This document shows positions 1 through 10,800 of a DNA stretch of 64,000 nt, piece by piece; position 1 is the stretch's first letter, and each line of letters opens with the position of its first letter. The notes below the pieces were generated by a model, which searched no databases, had not been told where the DNA came from, and saw only the letters and a list, made by a program, of their open reading frames with translations. The position numbers and the translations under genes are program-made. The DNA is taken from NCBI GenBank assembly GCA_002713215.1, contig PAVO01000007.1:124001-188000 (forward strand), read 5' to 3'. The stretch comes from Crocinitomicaceae bacterium. Lineage in GTDB: Bacteria; Bacteroidota; Bacteroidia; Flavobacteriales_G; Salibacteraceae.

Positions 1-675
1 TACAATCTTCTCTCCTGTCGCCAGCAGACGTTTCCATTGTTCAGCGGATGCACCTGATTTTAAAGCGTAAGCATAGAGAATAATGATTACACTTTCATCT
101 TCCTTTAACCATGAGTGGTCGAGTGAAAGATTGTTAAGAGCATCATCCTTAAACTCTACAGCATTCAGCAATGCGCCGTACATTGATACATATTTGTACC
201 AAGACAGCTCGCGCGTTTTGCCTTTACCATAAGCACTAACCTTAGGGAAAGAGACTGGCGTTTGATCCATGATGCCATCGGATGCTTTGTTAAGTAAAAG
301 CTTGATAGCAGGATCTCCACAGAACTTAGCTTTAAGTGATAACAGGCTTGAGTATAGCTCTCGCAACGGTAAGTGGTGTTGCTTGGTCGGCGGATACGAC
401 ACATGCTTGATAATGTGTGAATCCAACAACATAATCGCTTGCTGCAAATCAGCCAAACTTAGTTTTTTATCAGTCTGCCGCTTGGGGATCCGTGGGCCGG
501 ACAACCAGGCTCCATCATGAAGTATATTTGCCAACAGCAATCGAGCTTCAACAGCTTCGATAGTCATCATCCATAAACCAGTTCTCAAACGGTCTTTTCG
601 AATATCTTCAATATCAGGGTCGTTACCAAACAGTAAGTTACTGATTGTGACAAGCTCTGCCTTTCCTTCTGCCAT
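1..675 (-). CDS. Unknown protein, 3' end outside window
   Basis: An open frame runs leftward from an ATG at 675 to the window edge without a stop, about 225 codons. The start MAEGKAELVTISNLLFG follows AAGGTG at a fair ribosome-binding distance. The visible part is soluble, rich in leucine and helix-forming residues, with no signal peptide or clear motif; I do not recognise the family. It lies 24 bases after icmJ, where Legionella has icmB/dotO (an ATPase) and IncI plasmids have traU. The visible part shows no Walker motif, so I do not call it IcmB. It may be a type IVB accessory gene by position only. A TATAACCAAG motif lies about 70 bases upstream, inside the end of icmJ. Confidence 0.75.
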   Translation of the reverse strand, partial: MAEGKAELVTISNLLFGNDPDIEDIRKDRLRTGLWMMTIEAVEARLLLANILHDGAWLSGPRIPKRQTDKKLSLADLQQAIMLLDSHIIKHVSYPPTKQHHLPLRELYSSLLSLKAKFCGDPAIKLLLNKASDGIMDQTPVSFPKVSAYGKGKTRELSWYKYVSMYGALLNAVEFKDDALNNLSLDHSWLKEDESVIIILYAYALKSGASAEQWKRLLATGEKIV

Positions 676-699
676 CAAATTCACCTTTCTAACTCAATG

Positions 700-1407
700 T
701 TATTCTTTGATTGTAAAATCTGGAGCATATTTTGACATAAACTTGGTTATATTGGAAGTAATCTTTTGCGGATGAAGACCGTTATAGTCTTTTGATGCCC
801 AAAAAGGTAGTTCATCTTCAAAGATTTGTCTCTGCGGTAACCAACGGAAATCAGCAAACAAAGCACCACGTTTTTCATACTCTTCATTGGTCAGAAGGAA
901 GAGTGTACTCGATACAACATCAACGTCTGAAAACTTGAAATACTCTTCCGTCACACGTGGTCTGAGATCAAGTAGCGAGGTTATTTCTTCAAGTGTATTC
1001 AGCATCTCTTTGTATTCATGATCATCTGAATTAACACCGCTTAGCGACTTAGCTGCCCAGAGCCCACGAAGCACGGCGTTAAGACGTGCTTGTGACATAT
1101 AAGGGAACCAAACCACATGTCCACGTTCAAAATGCGGGATACGATCCAAATTTGATGCGCAGTAGCACATTCCACACACATTAAACCATCGTTCTTGCTC
1201 AAAGTGATGGTGTACCATTTCCTTTGTCAACGTTGCACCGCATGCAGAGCAACGTTTACCTTCAGATTTGAACGAAGCTTTAAGAAGCTTTAACTCTTCT
1301 TCACTGGGGATCCTTTGGTGAATTGAAATCCCAAGCTCCATTTTGGGTCGAACAGGATACGTTCTGACCTCTTTTTCATTAACCGGTTGAGTCGGAGATA
1401 ATGTCAT
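700..1407 (-). CDS. icmJ: IcmJ/DotN-like type IVB coupling-complex protein
   Basis: About 235 residues. IcmJ/DotN is a zinc-binding part of the type IV coupling complex, with DotL and DotM at the cytoplasmic face in Legionella. Visible here are two CxxC pairs (CSAC near residue 55 and CGMC near 80) separated by a His-rich stretch, followed by WFPYMSQARLNAVLRGLW, which matches the IcmJ pattern of 'LPE-(I/M)SQA-LN'. A longer frame opens at 1476, but the ATG at 1407 has AGGA seven bases upstream and overlaps the previous gene by only 29 bases, so I prefer it. Its place after DotH-DotG-DotF and an IcmC-like gene repeats the icmK-E-G-C-D-J order of Legionella and supports the call. Confidence 0.75.
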   Translation of the reverse strand: MTLSPTQPVNEKEVRTYPVRPKMELGISIHQRIPSEEELKLLKASFKSEGKRCSACGATLTKEMVHHHFEQERWFNVCGMCYCASNLDRIPHFERGHVVWFPYMSQARLNAVLRGLWAAKSLSGVNSDDHEYKEMLNTLEEITSLLDLRPRVTEEYFKFSDVDVVSSTLFLLTNEEYEKRGALFADFRWLPQRQIFEDELPFWASKDYNGLHPQKITSNITKFMSKYAPDFTIKE

Positions 1408-2101
1408 TGTCTGATCCTGATATGTCGTTCCAGTAGTCCACAAGCATTGGAGCGGAGAATAGTACACCACAAGCAAACATGGCCATGACTACCTGCCCTT
1501 TGGTGTACTTAAGATTGCGATATCCCAGCATGTGTTTACCAAGAACAGTCCCTGAAACAACAAAGAAAAATACGGCCACTGCCTGAATAACTTTAAACAG
1601 CAAAGGGAGGTTCGCCGCTTCAAAGTGGTCTTCGTTCAGGTGGTTAGCCAAGTCCTGAATTTTCTGCTCCATTCGTTCGATACACTGATCAGCAGATGCC
1701 GTCCATTCATAATGGCTAATCGTAATGTTATTGGCCACACATATACTCATGCTGGCTTTATCACTTGGGTTAAGGCCGGTGATATCATTTATCATGATAA
1801 AGCTACTAATCGGCGAGAACAGAATTGAAGCCAAACAGATAATGCCAAGAAAGCTCAAAATCGACATTGGCTTAAGATCACGCTTAGCTAAAGCATCCTT
1901 ATCAAGAACCTGAGCGGCATAAAAAACACCGCCAAAGATCAGCAGGATGATTGAGACCAAAACACCAAGCAAAAGGCCAATATTGAAAATTTTCTCAACG
2001 AGTAATTCCCAATAAGCAACCTGCCTACTATCGTCTGTTCCACTCGCCAACGCCAGCGATGAAAACGCTAGCGCAGGCAAGACAAATAGAAACTTCTTCA
2101 T
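1379..2101 (-). CDS. IcmC/DotE-like inner membrane protein of type IVB system
   Basis: 240 residues with a Sec signal peptide (cut near ALASGTDD) and about four hydrophobic segments: two near residues 35-60 and 75-105, two near 165-190 and 205-220, with a polar loop holding two cysteines between them. IcmC/DotE, IcmD/DotP and IcmV/DotV are small multi-pass type IVB proteins whose sequences diverge widely. The position between dotF and icmJ is that of icmC/icmD. Its ATG shares one base with the dotF stop (TAATG), suggesting translational coupling. It is longer than IcmC or IcmD (about 130-195 residues), so it could be TraQ-like or a fusion. Family placement rests mainly on context. Confidence 0.5.
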   Translation of the reverse strand: MKKFLFVLPALAFSSLALASGTDDSRQVAYWELLVEKIFNIGLLLGVLVSIILLIFGGVFYAAQVLDKDALAKRDLKPMSILSFLGIICLASILFSPISSFIMINDITGLNPSDKASMSICVANNITISHYEWTASADQCIERMEQKIQDLANHLNEDHFEAANLPLLFKVIQAVAVFFFVVSGTVLGKHMLGYRNLKYTKGQVVMAMFACGVLFSAPMLVDYWNDISGSDNDIISDSTG

Positions 2102-4842
2102 TAGCCCTTCTTACGACTGACAAGTGTTCCTTTCTCGGTTATCACCTTGTAAGGAATACGTGCGTTGCCGCCATTTAACTCTACTACATCGGTGATACGG
2201 CCATAGCCAGGTACCGAACTTGCGCCAGTTGGAGTAAACGTATATTTCTCCACGCTCATTCTTCCGTTACCAACGGTTGGCTCCAAGAAGATATCCCATG
2301 AACGAGGACCCCGTTTAATAACGCTCACTAACCGATAACCAGCCTGAACCTTATCCTGCTTTACATGAGTTGCCGTTTGAGCCTTCTGCTTATTCTCTTC
2401 AACGAATACACAGCAAACCTCATCAGTTTTAGGCTCCACCTTTGGAACCTCAACCTGTTTAGGGCGCTTCTTAGGCTCTGATGGCATCAATAGATTAGTG
2501 TTTGGGCCAGTGTTCTTATCTCGAATAGTTTCAACAGTCTCTCGAATGTAATCTTGTTCATCTTCGATAATTGAAACAACTCGACGCTGCGCCTGAAGAG
2601 CTGCATCAATTTGTGCCGTTTTCACTGACTGTTTTCGTAGAGCTTCCGCTAACTCAGTCAACTTGCCCGCATCATCGTTTGAAGCATTCGCTTTAATATA
2701 AGCAACAAGCTCTTTGTAGAGAGAATCACGCATGATTGCTTGTCGTTCATTGCCACCCGTCTCAACAGATTTTACGTAAAGGGCAAGTTTCTCTAAACGA
2801 GAAATCATCTCCCCTTCGTATTTCTTAGCGGACGATTTAAGCTCAGTGATCATCGCTAATTGCTTTGACTGAGATTCAGATAATTCAGATTGCAAACCGA
2901 CTAAACGCTGGTATTCAGCCAAAGTAGAATCTGCGTCAGATTTAATCTGAGTTACCTCACTTGATAAGGCTTCAACCTTTTTGCGTAACGCATCAATCTC
3001 TTTGGTGACATTTGGGTTTACAGCCGCATTATTAGAAGATGTCGAGAATGATGGGATCAGTGAAGTCACGTCACTAGGTAAACCATTTTGACTTACATAC
3101 ATGCCACCAACACCCAAACCACCAACTAGACCGACTGCAACAAAGATTCGACTAATCTTACCGATTAACCCCGGTTTCTTTTTCTCGGCATTTTCAGTCT
3201 TCTCAGTCTTTTCAGCTTTTGAAGTCTTAGGTTCTTCTTTTGGCTCTGTTGCCTTATTTTCCGGTGCGACATCAGGAACATCTTCCTGAGTGGCAATGCT
3301 TGTCAGAAAGTCTTTATCTGCTTTAGATTCATCTGGCTCTGGTGCAGCATCAATACCTTCAAGGAAGTCGTCGACGTCTTCGTCTTTCGACATTGTCGGA
3401 GCAAATGTATCTAGCATGTCGGCCACGCCATCATCCAACCCCTGTTCGTCTTCATCTTCTATGTCGTTACCTGAATTATCAGGCATGAACCCACTGAGAA
3501 GCTCGTCGTCATCATCAAGGTCATCTTCGTCATCCTTTTCCCAATCGGAAATAGGATCTGGCTGCTCTTCATCTGACGATTCATCATCTGAATTCATCAA
3601 CAAATCGAAATCGTCATCTGGATTAGATTCAGGCTGAGAAGGTGAGGTGTCATCTTCGTCGTCACCGCCCATAAGCAGATCCATACCATCATCTAAATCA
3701 TCACCACTCGGTTCCGGCTCGCTAGTCGCAGGCTCATCGTCACTCACTGGAAATTCAAAATCACTAGCGTCAGTGATATCTTCCTCATTGCTTTCATCAC
3801 TCGAATCATCGCCACCCATAAGTAAGTCAAAATCATCATCCGGTGACGATTCATCCTCGGTTACACCTTCATCTTGAGTAGGTACTGAGTCCAGCTCGGG
3901 CAGGCCAAGTTCATCTTCAGATGGCAGTTCTTCATCAGATTCCGGTAAGCTATCATCGGAACCACCGTCAATTTCAGAAAGCTCATCATTGCCAGGTGAT
4001 TCAATTTCAGGTTCTTCGTCAGAATTCTCTTCTGGGCTCACAGCTTCAGGTTGAGTAACTGTCGCTTCAAAATCCGAATCAAGCTCATCTAATGGGGCGT
4101 CTAAAACGTCCTCATCATCAACTGGGAGAGGTGATTCTTCTTTTCTTAATACATCAGTCGAGCTAGCAGCATTATCGCCACCCTGAGCGTCTGAAGCATC
4201 ATCTTCTGATGAGCCCGGAAGCATTTGTTCAAGATCGTCGATACCTACATCGAGCACATCTTCATCATCTACAGGTAGCGGCTGTGTTTCTTTTGCCGGC
4301 GCTTCTAATAAATCAAGTTCACTGTCATCTTGTGATTCAACTGAAGTATCGTTATCCGGAGACTCAGGCAACATTTGACCAAGATCGTCGAGCTCATCAT
4401 CCAGCACGTCTTCATCATCAACAGGTAGCTCCGTTGTCGATTCTGGCTGCTCATCTTCCGGAAGGCCAAATTGTTCGATGTCATCATCCACTTCATCGTT
4501 TGGTGAAGGTAATGTCATGTCATCAAGTGACGGAAGAACGTCGCTGGACTCTTCCGCTTGCGGTAGGTCGATGTCGGTTGATGGCAAATCTGCCTGCGCA
4601 GCATCTTCGCTTAATGTCACATCCGTTGGCAGGTTGTCTTCTGCCAACGTGTCATCAAGCAAGATCGCATCATCATCGAATGCACCCTCGCCACCCTGCT
4701 CGATATCTGGGAGGTCTAAACCATCATCCATCAAGACGCTGCTCGACGGTGATGATTTAGTTTGTGGTTCATCAAGGCTGTCTAAGGCATCCTCCAAAAA
4801 GGGTACCTTTGACTGTCCTTTTTCATTCGCTTCCTGCGTCAT
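2101..4842 (-). CDS. dotF: DotF/IcmG-like protein with giant acidic N-terminus
   Basis: 913 residues against about 270 for Legionella DotF. Order: an acidic Ser/Asp/Glu-rich region over residues 1-540 with imperfect repeats (LPVDDEDVLD several times; DDDFDLLMGGDD several times); a short Lys-rich stretch; one membrane segment near 555-580; a predicted coiled coil near 600-780; and a C-terminal domain from about 835 to 913 that contains GYRLVSVIKRGPRSWDIFLEP and a GYGRITDVVEL segment. The bitopic plan (acidic cytosolic part, single membrane pass, periplasmic coiled coil) is that of DotF, a type IVB core-associated protein. It sits directly after dotG. Start chosen for AAGGAG eight bases upstream. 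The long acidic arm is not a known DotF part and may recruit basic partners or DNA-bound substrates; that is inference. Confidence 0.7.
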   Translation of the reverse strand: MTQEANEKGQSKVPFLEDALDSLDEPQTKSSPSSSVLMDDGLDLPDIEQGGEGAFDDDAILLDDTLAEDNLPTDVTLSEDAAQADLPSTDIDLPQAEESSDVLPSLDDMTLPSPNDEVDDDIEQFGLPEDEQPESTTELPVDDEDVLDDELDDLGQMLPESPDNDTSVESQDDSELDLLEAPAKETQPLPVDDEDVLDVGIDDLEQMLPGSSEDDASDAQGGDNAASSTDVLRKEESPLPVDDEDVLDAPLDELDSDFEATVTQPEAVSPEENSDEEPEIESPGNDELSEIDGGSDDSLPESDEELPSEDELGLPELDSVPTQDEGVTEDESSPDDDFDLLMGGDDSSDESNEEDITDASDFEFPVSDDEPATSEPEPSGDDLDDGMDLLMGGDDEDDTSPSQPESNPDDDFDLLMNSDDESSDEEQPDPISDWEKDDEDDLDDDDELLSGFMPDNSGNDIEDEDEQGLDDGVADMLDTFAPTMSKDEDVDDFLEGIDAAPEPDESKADKDFLTSIATQEDVPDVAPENKATEPKEEPKTSKAEKTEKTENAEKKKPGLIGKISRIFVAVGLVGGLGVGGMYVSQNGLPSDVTSLIPSFSTSSNNAAVNPNVTKEIDALRKKVEALSSEVTQIKSDADSTLAEYQRLVGLQSELSESQSKQLAMITELKSSAKKYEGEMISRLEKLALYVKSVETGGNERQAIMRDSLYKELVAYIKANASNDDAGKLTELAEALRKQSVKTAQIDAALQAQRRVVSIIEDEQDYIRETVETIRDKNTGPNTNLLMPSEPKKRPKQVEVPKVEPKTDEVCCVFVEENKQKAQTATHVKQDKVQAGYRLVSVIKRGPRSWDIFLEPTVGNGRMSVEKYTFTPTGASSVPGYGRITDVVELNGGNARIPYKVITEKGTLVSRKKG

Positions 4843-4874
4843 CCAGCTAACTCCTTTTAACTGTCTTTACCGTA

Positions 4875-7800
4875 TTATTCCAACTCGCTGAAAAGCATTG
4901 GTAACTCATCGTTATCAACTTCTTGACGGAAGATGATGATATGTTGACCTGTACCTTCTTCGATTGTTGGTCTACGTGTGAACTGCTCTTTTGCTAAATC
5001 TGAAATGTGACTTGTAGCAATCTGCAAGTTTTGCTTCGTGAGATTTAGCGTATTATCTCCATATAGCTGGCTATATAGTAACGCATTTTGCTCAGTCTGG
5101 TCGCTAAGAAGTTGCTGTTCTTGCGAATCCAAGAAACTTGCGTCCAATGCCTGTACCGCAGAAGCGATAACTAAGCCGCCATAACGCTGCCAACGATGGT
5201 AATCAACATCGTCAGCTGAAACCATTCCAGAGTTATCACCCACGTTAAGGCTAATCGCATCGATTGGGTACGATTTACGATTCCAAACAATCGACGTAAA
5301 CACATAACGGAACTTATCGCGCGGCATTACAGGATCATCGATATAAGGAACTTCAATTGTCCCCTTTAAGGTTGCGCCATCCATCGCCGTGCCTAACAGG
5401 GTCGCATAAACGTCCTGCGAATAGTCAGAATTGATCGGCGTCTTAACGTGCACCAATGCCATCAAGCCAACAGGAATTTCAATTTGGCCATTACCGGTTG
5501 CTGCACCACCGTCACCAGACTGATTGCCACCAGGTTGATTACCACCTGCACCCTGATTGTTTTGCAGGCCAACAAGTTCAATTGGCTGAGCCTGAACTTC
5601 CTCAGTTTCTGGTTCAACATACGTGTAAGTACCCGCACCAATATCTGTTGGCTGCACTTCCATTTGCTTCAACCAGTCATCAACGACTTTGCGCTGCTCA
5701 GTTAGGTATTCACCATCTTCAACCGTTAAAGCCAGATCTTGGTGTGCACCACAACGTTTACCGTCTTTGTCCATGTTGTTGCGGTCGCACCCGTCAGCAT
5801 CCAGTCCATCAGGACCATAGCCCTCGGCATCTAGCAGGTTTTTATTGTAACCTAGCTGACTGAAGCCGTCGTCTCCGTAAATAGCAGGAGCATCTTCAAC
5901 ACCACAAGGAGTGCCATCTGCTTTGTAACCAAACAAGTTACATCCCTTGTCATTTACCTTGTCAGCATTCAAACCAAATTGGTCTTTCCCTTTGCCGTCG
6001 AGCCAATGCGTAAGATCACTTGGGTCACAAGGTGTACCGTCCGCTTTTAGTCCGTCAAGCGAACACCCAGACTCATTGATAGCATTTTCATCAAGACCTA
6101 ACTGATCCAACCCTGTTTTCGGGTCGATAATACGAGTGATCTCATCATGCTCACATCGAGTACCATCTTTACGAAGACCATTGATATCACAGCCGTTCTC
6201 GTTAACACCATCCACAAATCCGAATTGATCTTTACCGTCTGCTGTTTTGAATTTAACTTGAAGAGCAGGTTTACAAATTTTTCCAAATTTGTTTCTTCCG
6301 TCTAAGCCGCACCCATTTTCGTTAGTATTGGTCTTTTTGTCGACGCCGAATTGGTCTTTACCTTTTTTGTCGAATACACGGGTCAACTTATCAGCTGAGC
6401 AAAGCTCACCATCTTTGTCGTATCCGTAGTAGTCACATCCTGCGGCATTGAAACCAGCATCAGAAAAGCCCATTTGGTCAAAACCGTCAATACCCACGAT
6501 TCGAGGAATATCTTCAGGTGCACAAAGCTCGCCATCACGATTTACGCCTTCAAGCGAACATCCCGCAGCATTGAAACCATCTTTATCTAGTCCGAACTGA
6601 TCAAGACCTGTCACTGGATCATAGATGCGCGTGATATTTTCTGGTGCACAAGCTTTACCCTCACGGTCAAGACCGTTGATATCACAATTGTTCTCATTGT
6701 ACCCATCAGCAAAGAAACCGAACTGATCTTTACCATCTTGGCCAACCACTTTAGGGATGTCTTCAAACGCACATCGCTTACCATCAGGGGTAAAACCATC
6801 GACTCCGCACCCTTTATCATTGCGACGCAATGGCGTTAAACCAAATTGGTCAAGGTTGTTTTTGTCATAGATGCGAGTGATCTGGTTATCCGGGCACTGC
6901 GAACCGTCAGGGCGCTTACCCTCTAAGTTACAATTGAATCGGTTATAACCATCTTCATTCAGCCCGAATTGATCAAAGCCGTCACTACCAAAGGCACGAG
7001 GGATATCTTCCAACGCACATCGGTTACCTAAGCGGTCAAGTCCGTCGAGTCCACAACCTTTGTCGTTAAAGCCGTTTACAAGACCAAGGCGATCTTTGCC
7101 GTCTTTAGACTTGTGGAATTGATCCACGCCGGCACCATCGTACAGTTTGTTGGCATGACCTTCAGAGCAGCCTTCACCACCACCCATTGCGTCACAACCG
7201 AGCGCGTTTTTACCTTCATCGTTCAGGCCATTTTCACCGAAGCCTGCTTCGTCGTTTCCGAACTGGTCTCGACCCTTAGCGTCGAAGATGCGAGTGATAT
7301 GCTCATCTTTACAGGCATTGCCTTGGCGGTCTTTGCCATCAATGTCACAGCCATAGATATTATAGCCATCTTTGAAGCCAAACTGGTCAAATCCAGTTTC
7401 AGGATCAATCAGCTTAGGAATATCGTCATAATCGCAAAGCTCACCTTGTCTATTTAGACCATTCAGCCCACATCCTGCCTCGTTATAACCGAACTCATCA
7501 AGTCCTAGCGCCTTACGTTGAGCATCTGTAAGCTTAGATGCAGCCGCTAATGCCGCCAGTTCATGCTCTGACATAGGTTCGCCGGCAACAAATGCTCCAT
7601 CCATTTTCTCGCCATTCGCATCAGTAAATGCAGATGGAGGGATAACTTGGCCAGACTCAGTTACCACCTGACCGTATTCGTTAACACGCAAAGGTTTACC
7701 ATCAGGGCCCAGGATGAAGTTGCCATCTTTATCTTTCAGTCGACCCATTTCATCAACGAACACCTGCTCACCATCGAAATAAACTGGCTCACCATTTTCA

Positions 7801-10800
7801 CCTAACAACGGACGTTTTTTGTCTGCATCAGATTCGGCTTTAGTAAATGGGCCTTTCTTGTACACACCATCCTTTGTGGCTAAGTTACCATTTTCATCCA
7901 AGAAAATTGGGTTACCGTCTTTGTCAGTAATGATTTCGCCGGTCTCAAGGTCTCTCAAATTGCCATCTTCATCAACATACGCTGGCTTACCATCTACCAT
8001 GACGATATTGCCGTTTTCATCAAGGAGAGGCGTCAATAAATCTCCTTGAGTGAATGGACCTTCTTTAATTACTCCTGCATCAGAAACAAGGTTTCCATTC
8101 TCATCAAGACGAATAGGGTTACCCTCTTCATCAAGCAATAGCTCACCCGTGATAGGGTCACGTGCGAACCCATTCTCATCTACGTAAACCGGCTTGCCAT
8201 CAATCATTACAGGCTTGCCGTTCTCATCGAGAAGCTGACGAAGCTTAGGCTTAGTAACATCGCTTGGCTTAAATGGGCCTTTCTTGAAGATTTTGTCACC
8301 AGCAACGATGTTACCATCCTTGTCTAGTTTCAGCGGAGTACCGTCTTCAGTTGTAACGATTTCACCCGTCTCAAGGTCACGAATGTTACCGAACTCATCA
8401 ACGTAAACTTTTTTACCATTAATCAATACGGGCTTACCGTTTTCATCAAGCAATGGCGCCGCAGATGTTGCAGGCTTAAATGGCCCTTTCTTGATAACAC
8501 CTGATGCTGAAACAAGGTCGCCGTTTTTATCAAGACGAATCGGATTGCCGTTTTCATCAAGCATAACTTTGCCTGTCAGTGGATCACGAACAAAACCGTT
8601 TTCATCAACATAGACAGGTTTGCCATCAAGCATAACTGGGTTGCCATTAGCATCTACAAGAGGCTTAATTTTTTGACCTTTGCTGAACGGACCTTTTTTA
8701 ACAAGCCCAGAATCTGACACCAGGTTACCATTCTCATCAAGACGGATAGGATTGCCGTTTTCATCAAGCAATAGTTCACCCGTGATAGGGTCACGTGCAA
8801 ACCCATTCTCATCTACGTAAACCGGCTTGCCATCAATCATTACAGGCTTACCATTCTTATCGAGAAGTGGAGTGAGTGATTTACCTTTCGCAAACGGGCC
8901 TTTCTTAACGATTCCAGCATCCGAAACTAAGTTGCCATTCTCATCAAGACGAATTGGGTTGCCCTCTTCATCAAGAATAAGTTCACCAGTCAGTGGGTCG
9001 CGAGCAAAGCCGTTTTCATCCACGTAGACTGGCTTACCGTCAATCATGACCTGTTCACCGTTCTCATCAAGGAGAGGTGTCAGTGCTTTCGATTGGCTGA
9101 AAGGGCCTTTCTTAATGATTCCAGAATCCGAAACTAAGTTACCATTCTCATCAAGACGAATCGGATTACCCTTTTCATCAAGCAACAACTCGCCCGTAAC
9201 TGGATCACGAGCAAAGCCATCTTCATCCACGTACACTGGCTTACCATCGATCATCACTGGGTTGCCGTTCTCATCTAGCAGCGGAGTTAACGCTGAAGTG
9301 TCCAACAATGGAGTGATAGTCTCCCCTTTTTCGAAAGGGCCTTTCTTAATGATTCCAGAATCCGAAACCAGGTTGCCATTCTCATCAAGGCGAATCGGGT
9401 CACCGTTTTCATCAAGCAACAACTCACCGGTAAGCGGGTCACGAGCAAAGCCGTCTTCATCCACATATACAGCCTTACCATTTAACATCACTGGCTTGCC
9501 ATCTTTATCAAGAAGCTGAGTAAGTTTCGCTTTGCTCGCAGTACCAGACTTGAATGGACCTTTTTTAACGATACCGCCATCAGTAACAAGATCACCTTGG
9601 CTATTCAGTCTTACAACGTTTCCATTTTCATCAGTCAGAAGAAGGCCCGTTTCCGGGTCGCGTAGACGCCCCTGTTCATCCACATAAACAGGTTTTCCAT
9701 TGAAAAGAACAGGATTGCCGTTTTCATCAAGTAAAGGTTTCAAATCAGAAATTGGAACGGCACCTTTTGCCCATGCATCATCATCCAGCTCTGAAATATG
9801 CTGACCAAGCTGATCAACACCATCAGCGCCAAAGATACGAGGAACGAGAGCAGGGTCACACTTTTCGCCATTGCGGTTTAGGCCTTCAAGCGAGCATCCG
9901 TACTCATTAAAACCATCCTTGTCGAGTCCGAATTGGTCTAGCCCTGTCTCCGCGTCAAATACACGAGTAATTTCATCAATCGAACAAACTGTTCCATCTG
10001 GCTTAAGGCCGTTAATGTCACAATTATGCTCATTGAAACCAAGATCATTGAAACCAAGACGCCCAAAACCTTCCTTGTTCTTGTGGAAAGGGCTCATGCC
10101 AGCATCGTCGTACCAAACAGTCATTTCTTCTTCGGTACACATTGAGCCGTCTTCCTTACGCCCTGCTAGGTCACAACCATTCGCATTTCTCTGATCTTTA
10201 TCCATGCCCAACTGGTTGATACCATTGGCGCTCCAGATTTTTGGAATGTCGTCATAATCACAGCGAGAACCGTCACGGCGGAAACCTTTAAGATCACATC
10301 CTGTTTCGATAGAGAAACCATCTTTATCAAGGCCAAACTGGTCTGCTCCCGTAATTGGGTCATAAATTCGTGTTACATCTTCTGCTGGACACAGAGAGCC
10401 GTCAGGTCGACGTCCGTTGATGTCACAATTTTTCTCATTAAAACCTTTTTTATCGAAGCCGAATTGATCTCGACCTGTTTCTGGATCATAGATTTTTGGA
10501 ATGTCATCAAAATCACACTGAGTACCATCTGGACGCAGTCCTTCAACGTTACAGTTATGCTCATTGAAACCATCTTTATTTAGGCCGAATTGATCCAGTC
10601 CTGTAACTGGGTCGAAAATGCGAGGAATATCTTCAACGTCACAGCGTGAACCGTCACGTCGGAAACCTTCAATGTTACATCCGTTAGCCGCGTATCCATC
10701 AGCATCCAGGTTGTTAATGTCCAAACCTGTTTTTGGGTTAACAAGTGATGTGCGCTGATCTTTAGGACAAAGTGAGCCATCAGGCTTAAGTCCGTTCATA

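Noticed and set aside
1-675. IcmB/DotO ATPase by position
   Set aside because: The visible 225 residues show no Walker A or B motif or other IcmB feature.
3290-3877. Plus-strand Ser-rich frames opposite dotF
   Set aside because: They are antisense to the acidic repeats of dotF: GAT/GAC/GAA/GAG and TCA codons read backward as Ser-rich sequence. No ribosome site or independent evidence.
9046-9519. Plus-strand frame with repeated 'GLPFSS' phrases
   Set aside because: Reverse reading of the dotG repeats, with the repetition inherited from them.
7620-9790. CRISPR-like direct repeats
   Set aside because: Units are in frame, 190-210 bases, translate to conserved protein motifs and have no unique spacers of CRISPR size.
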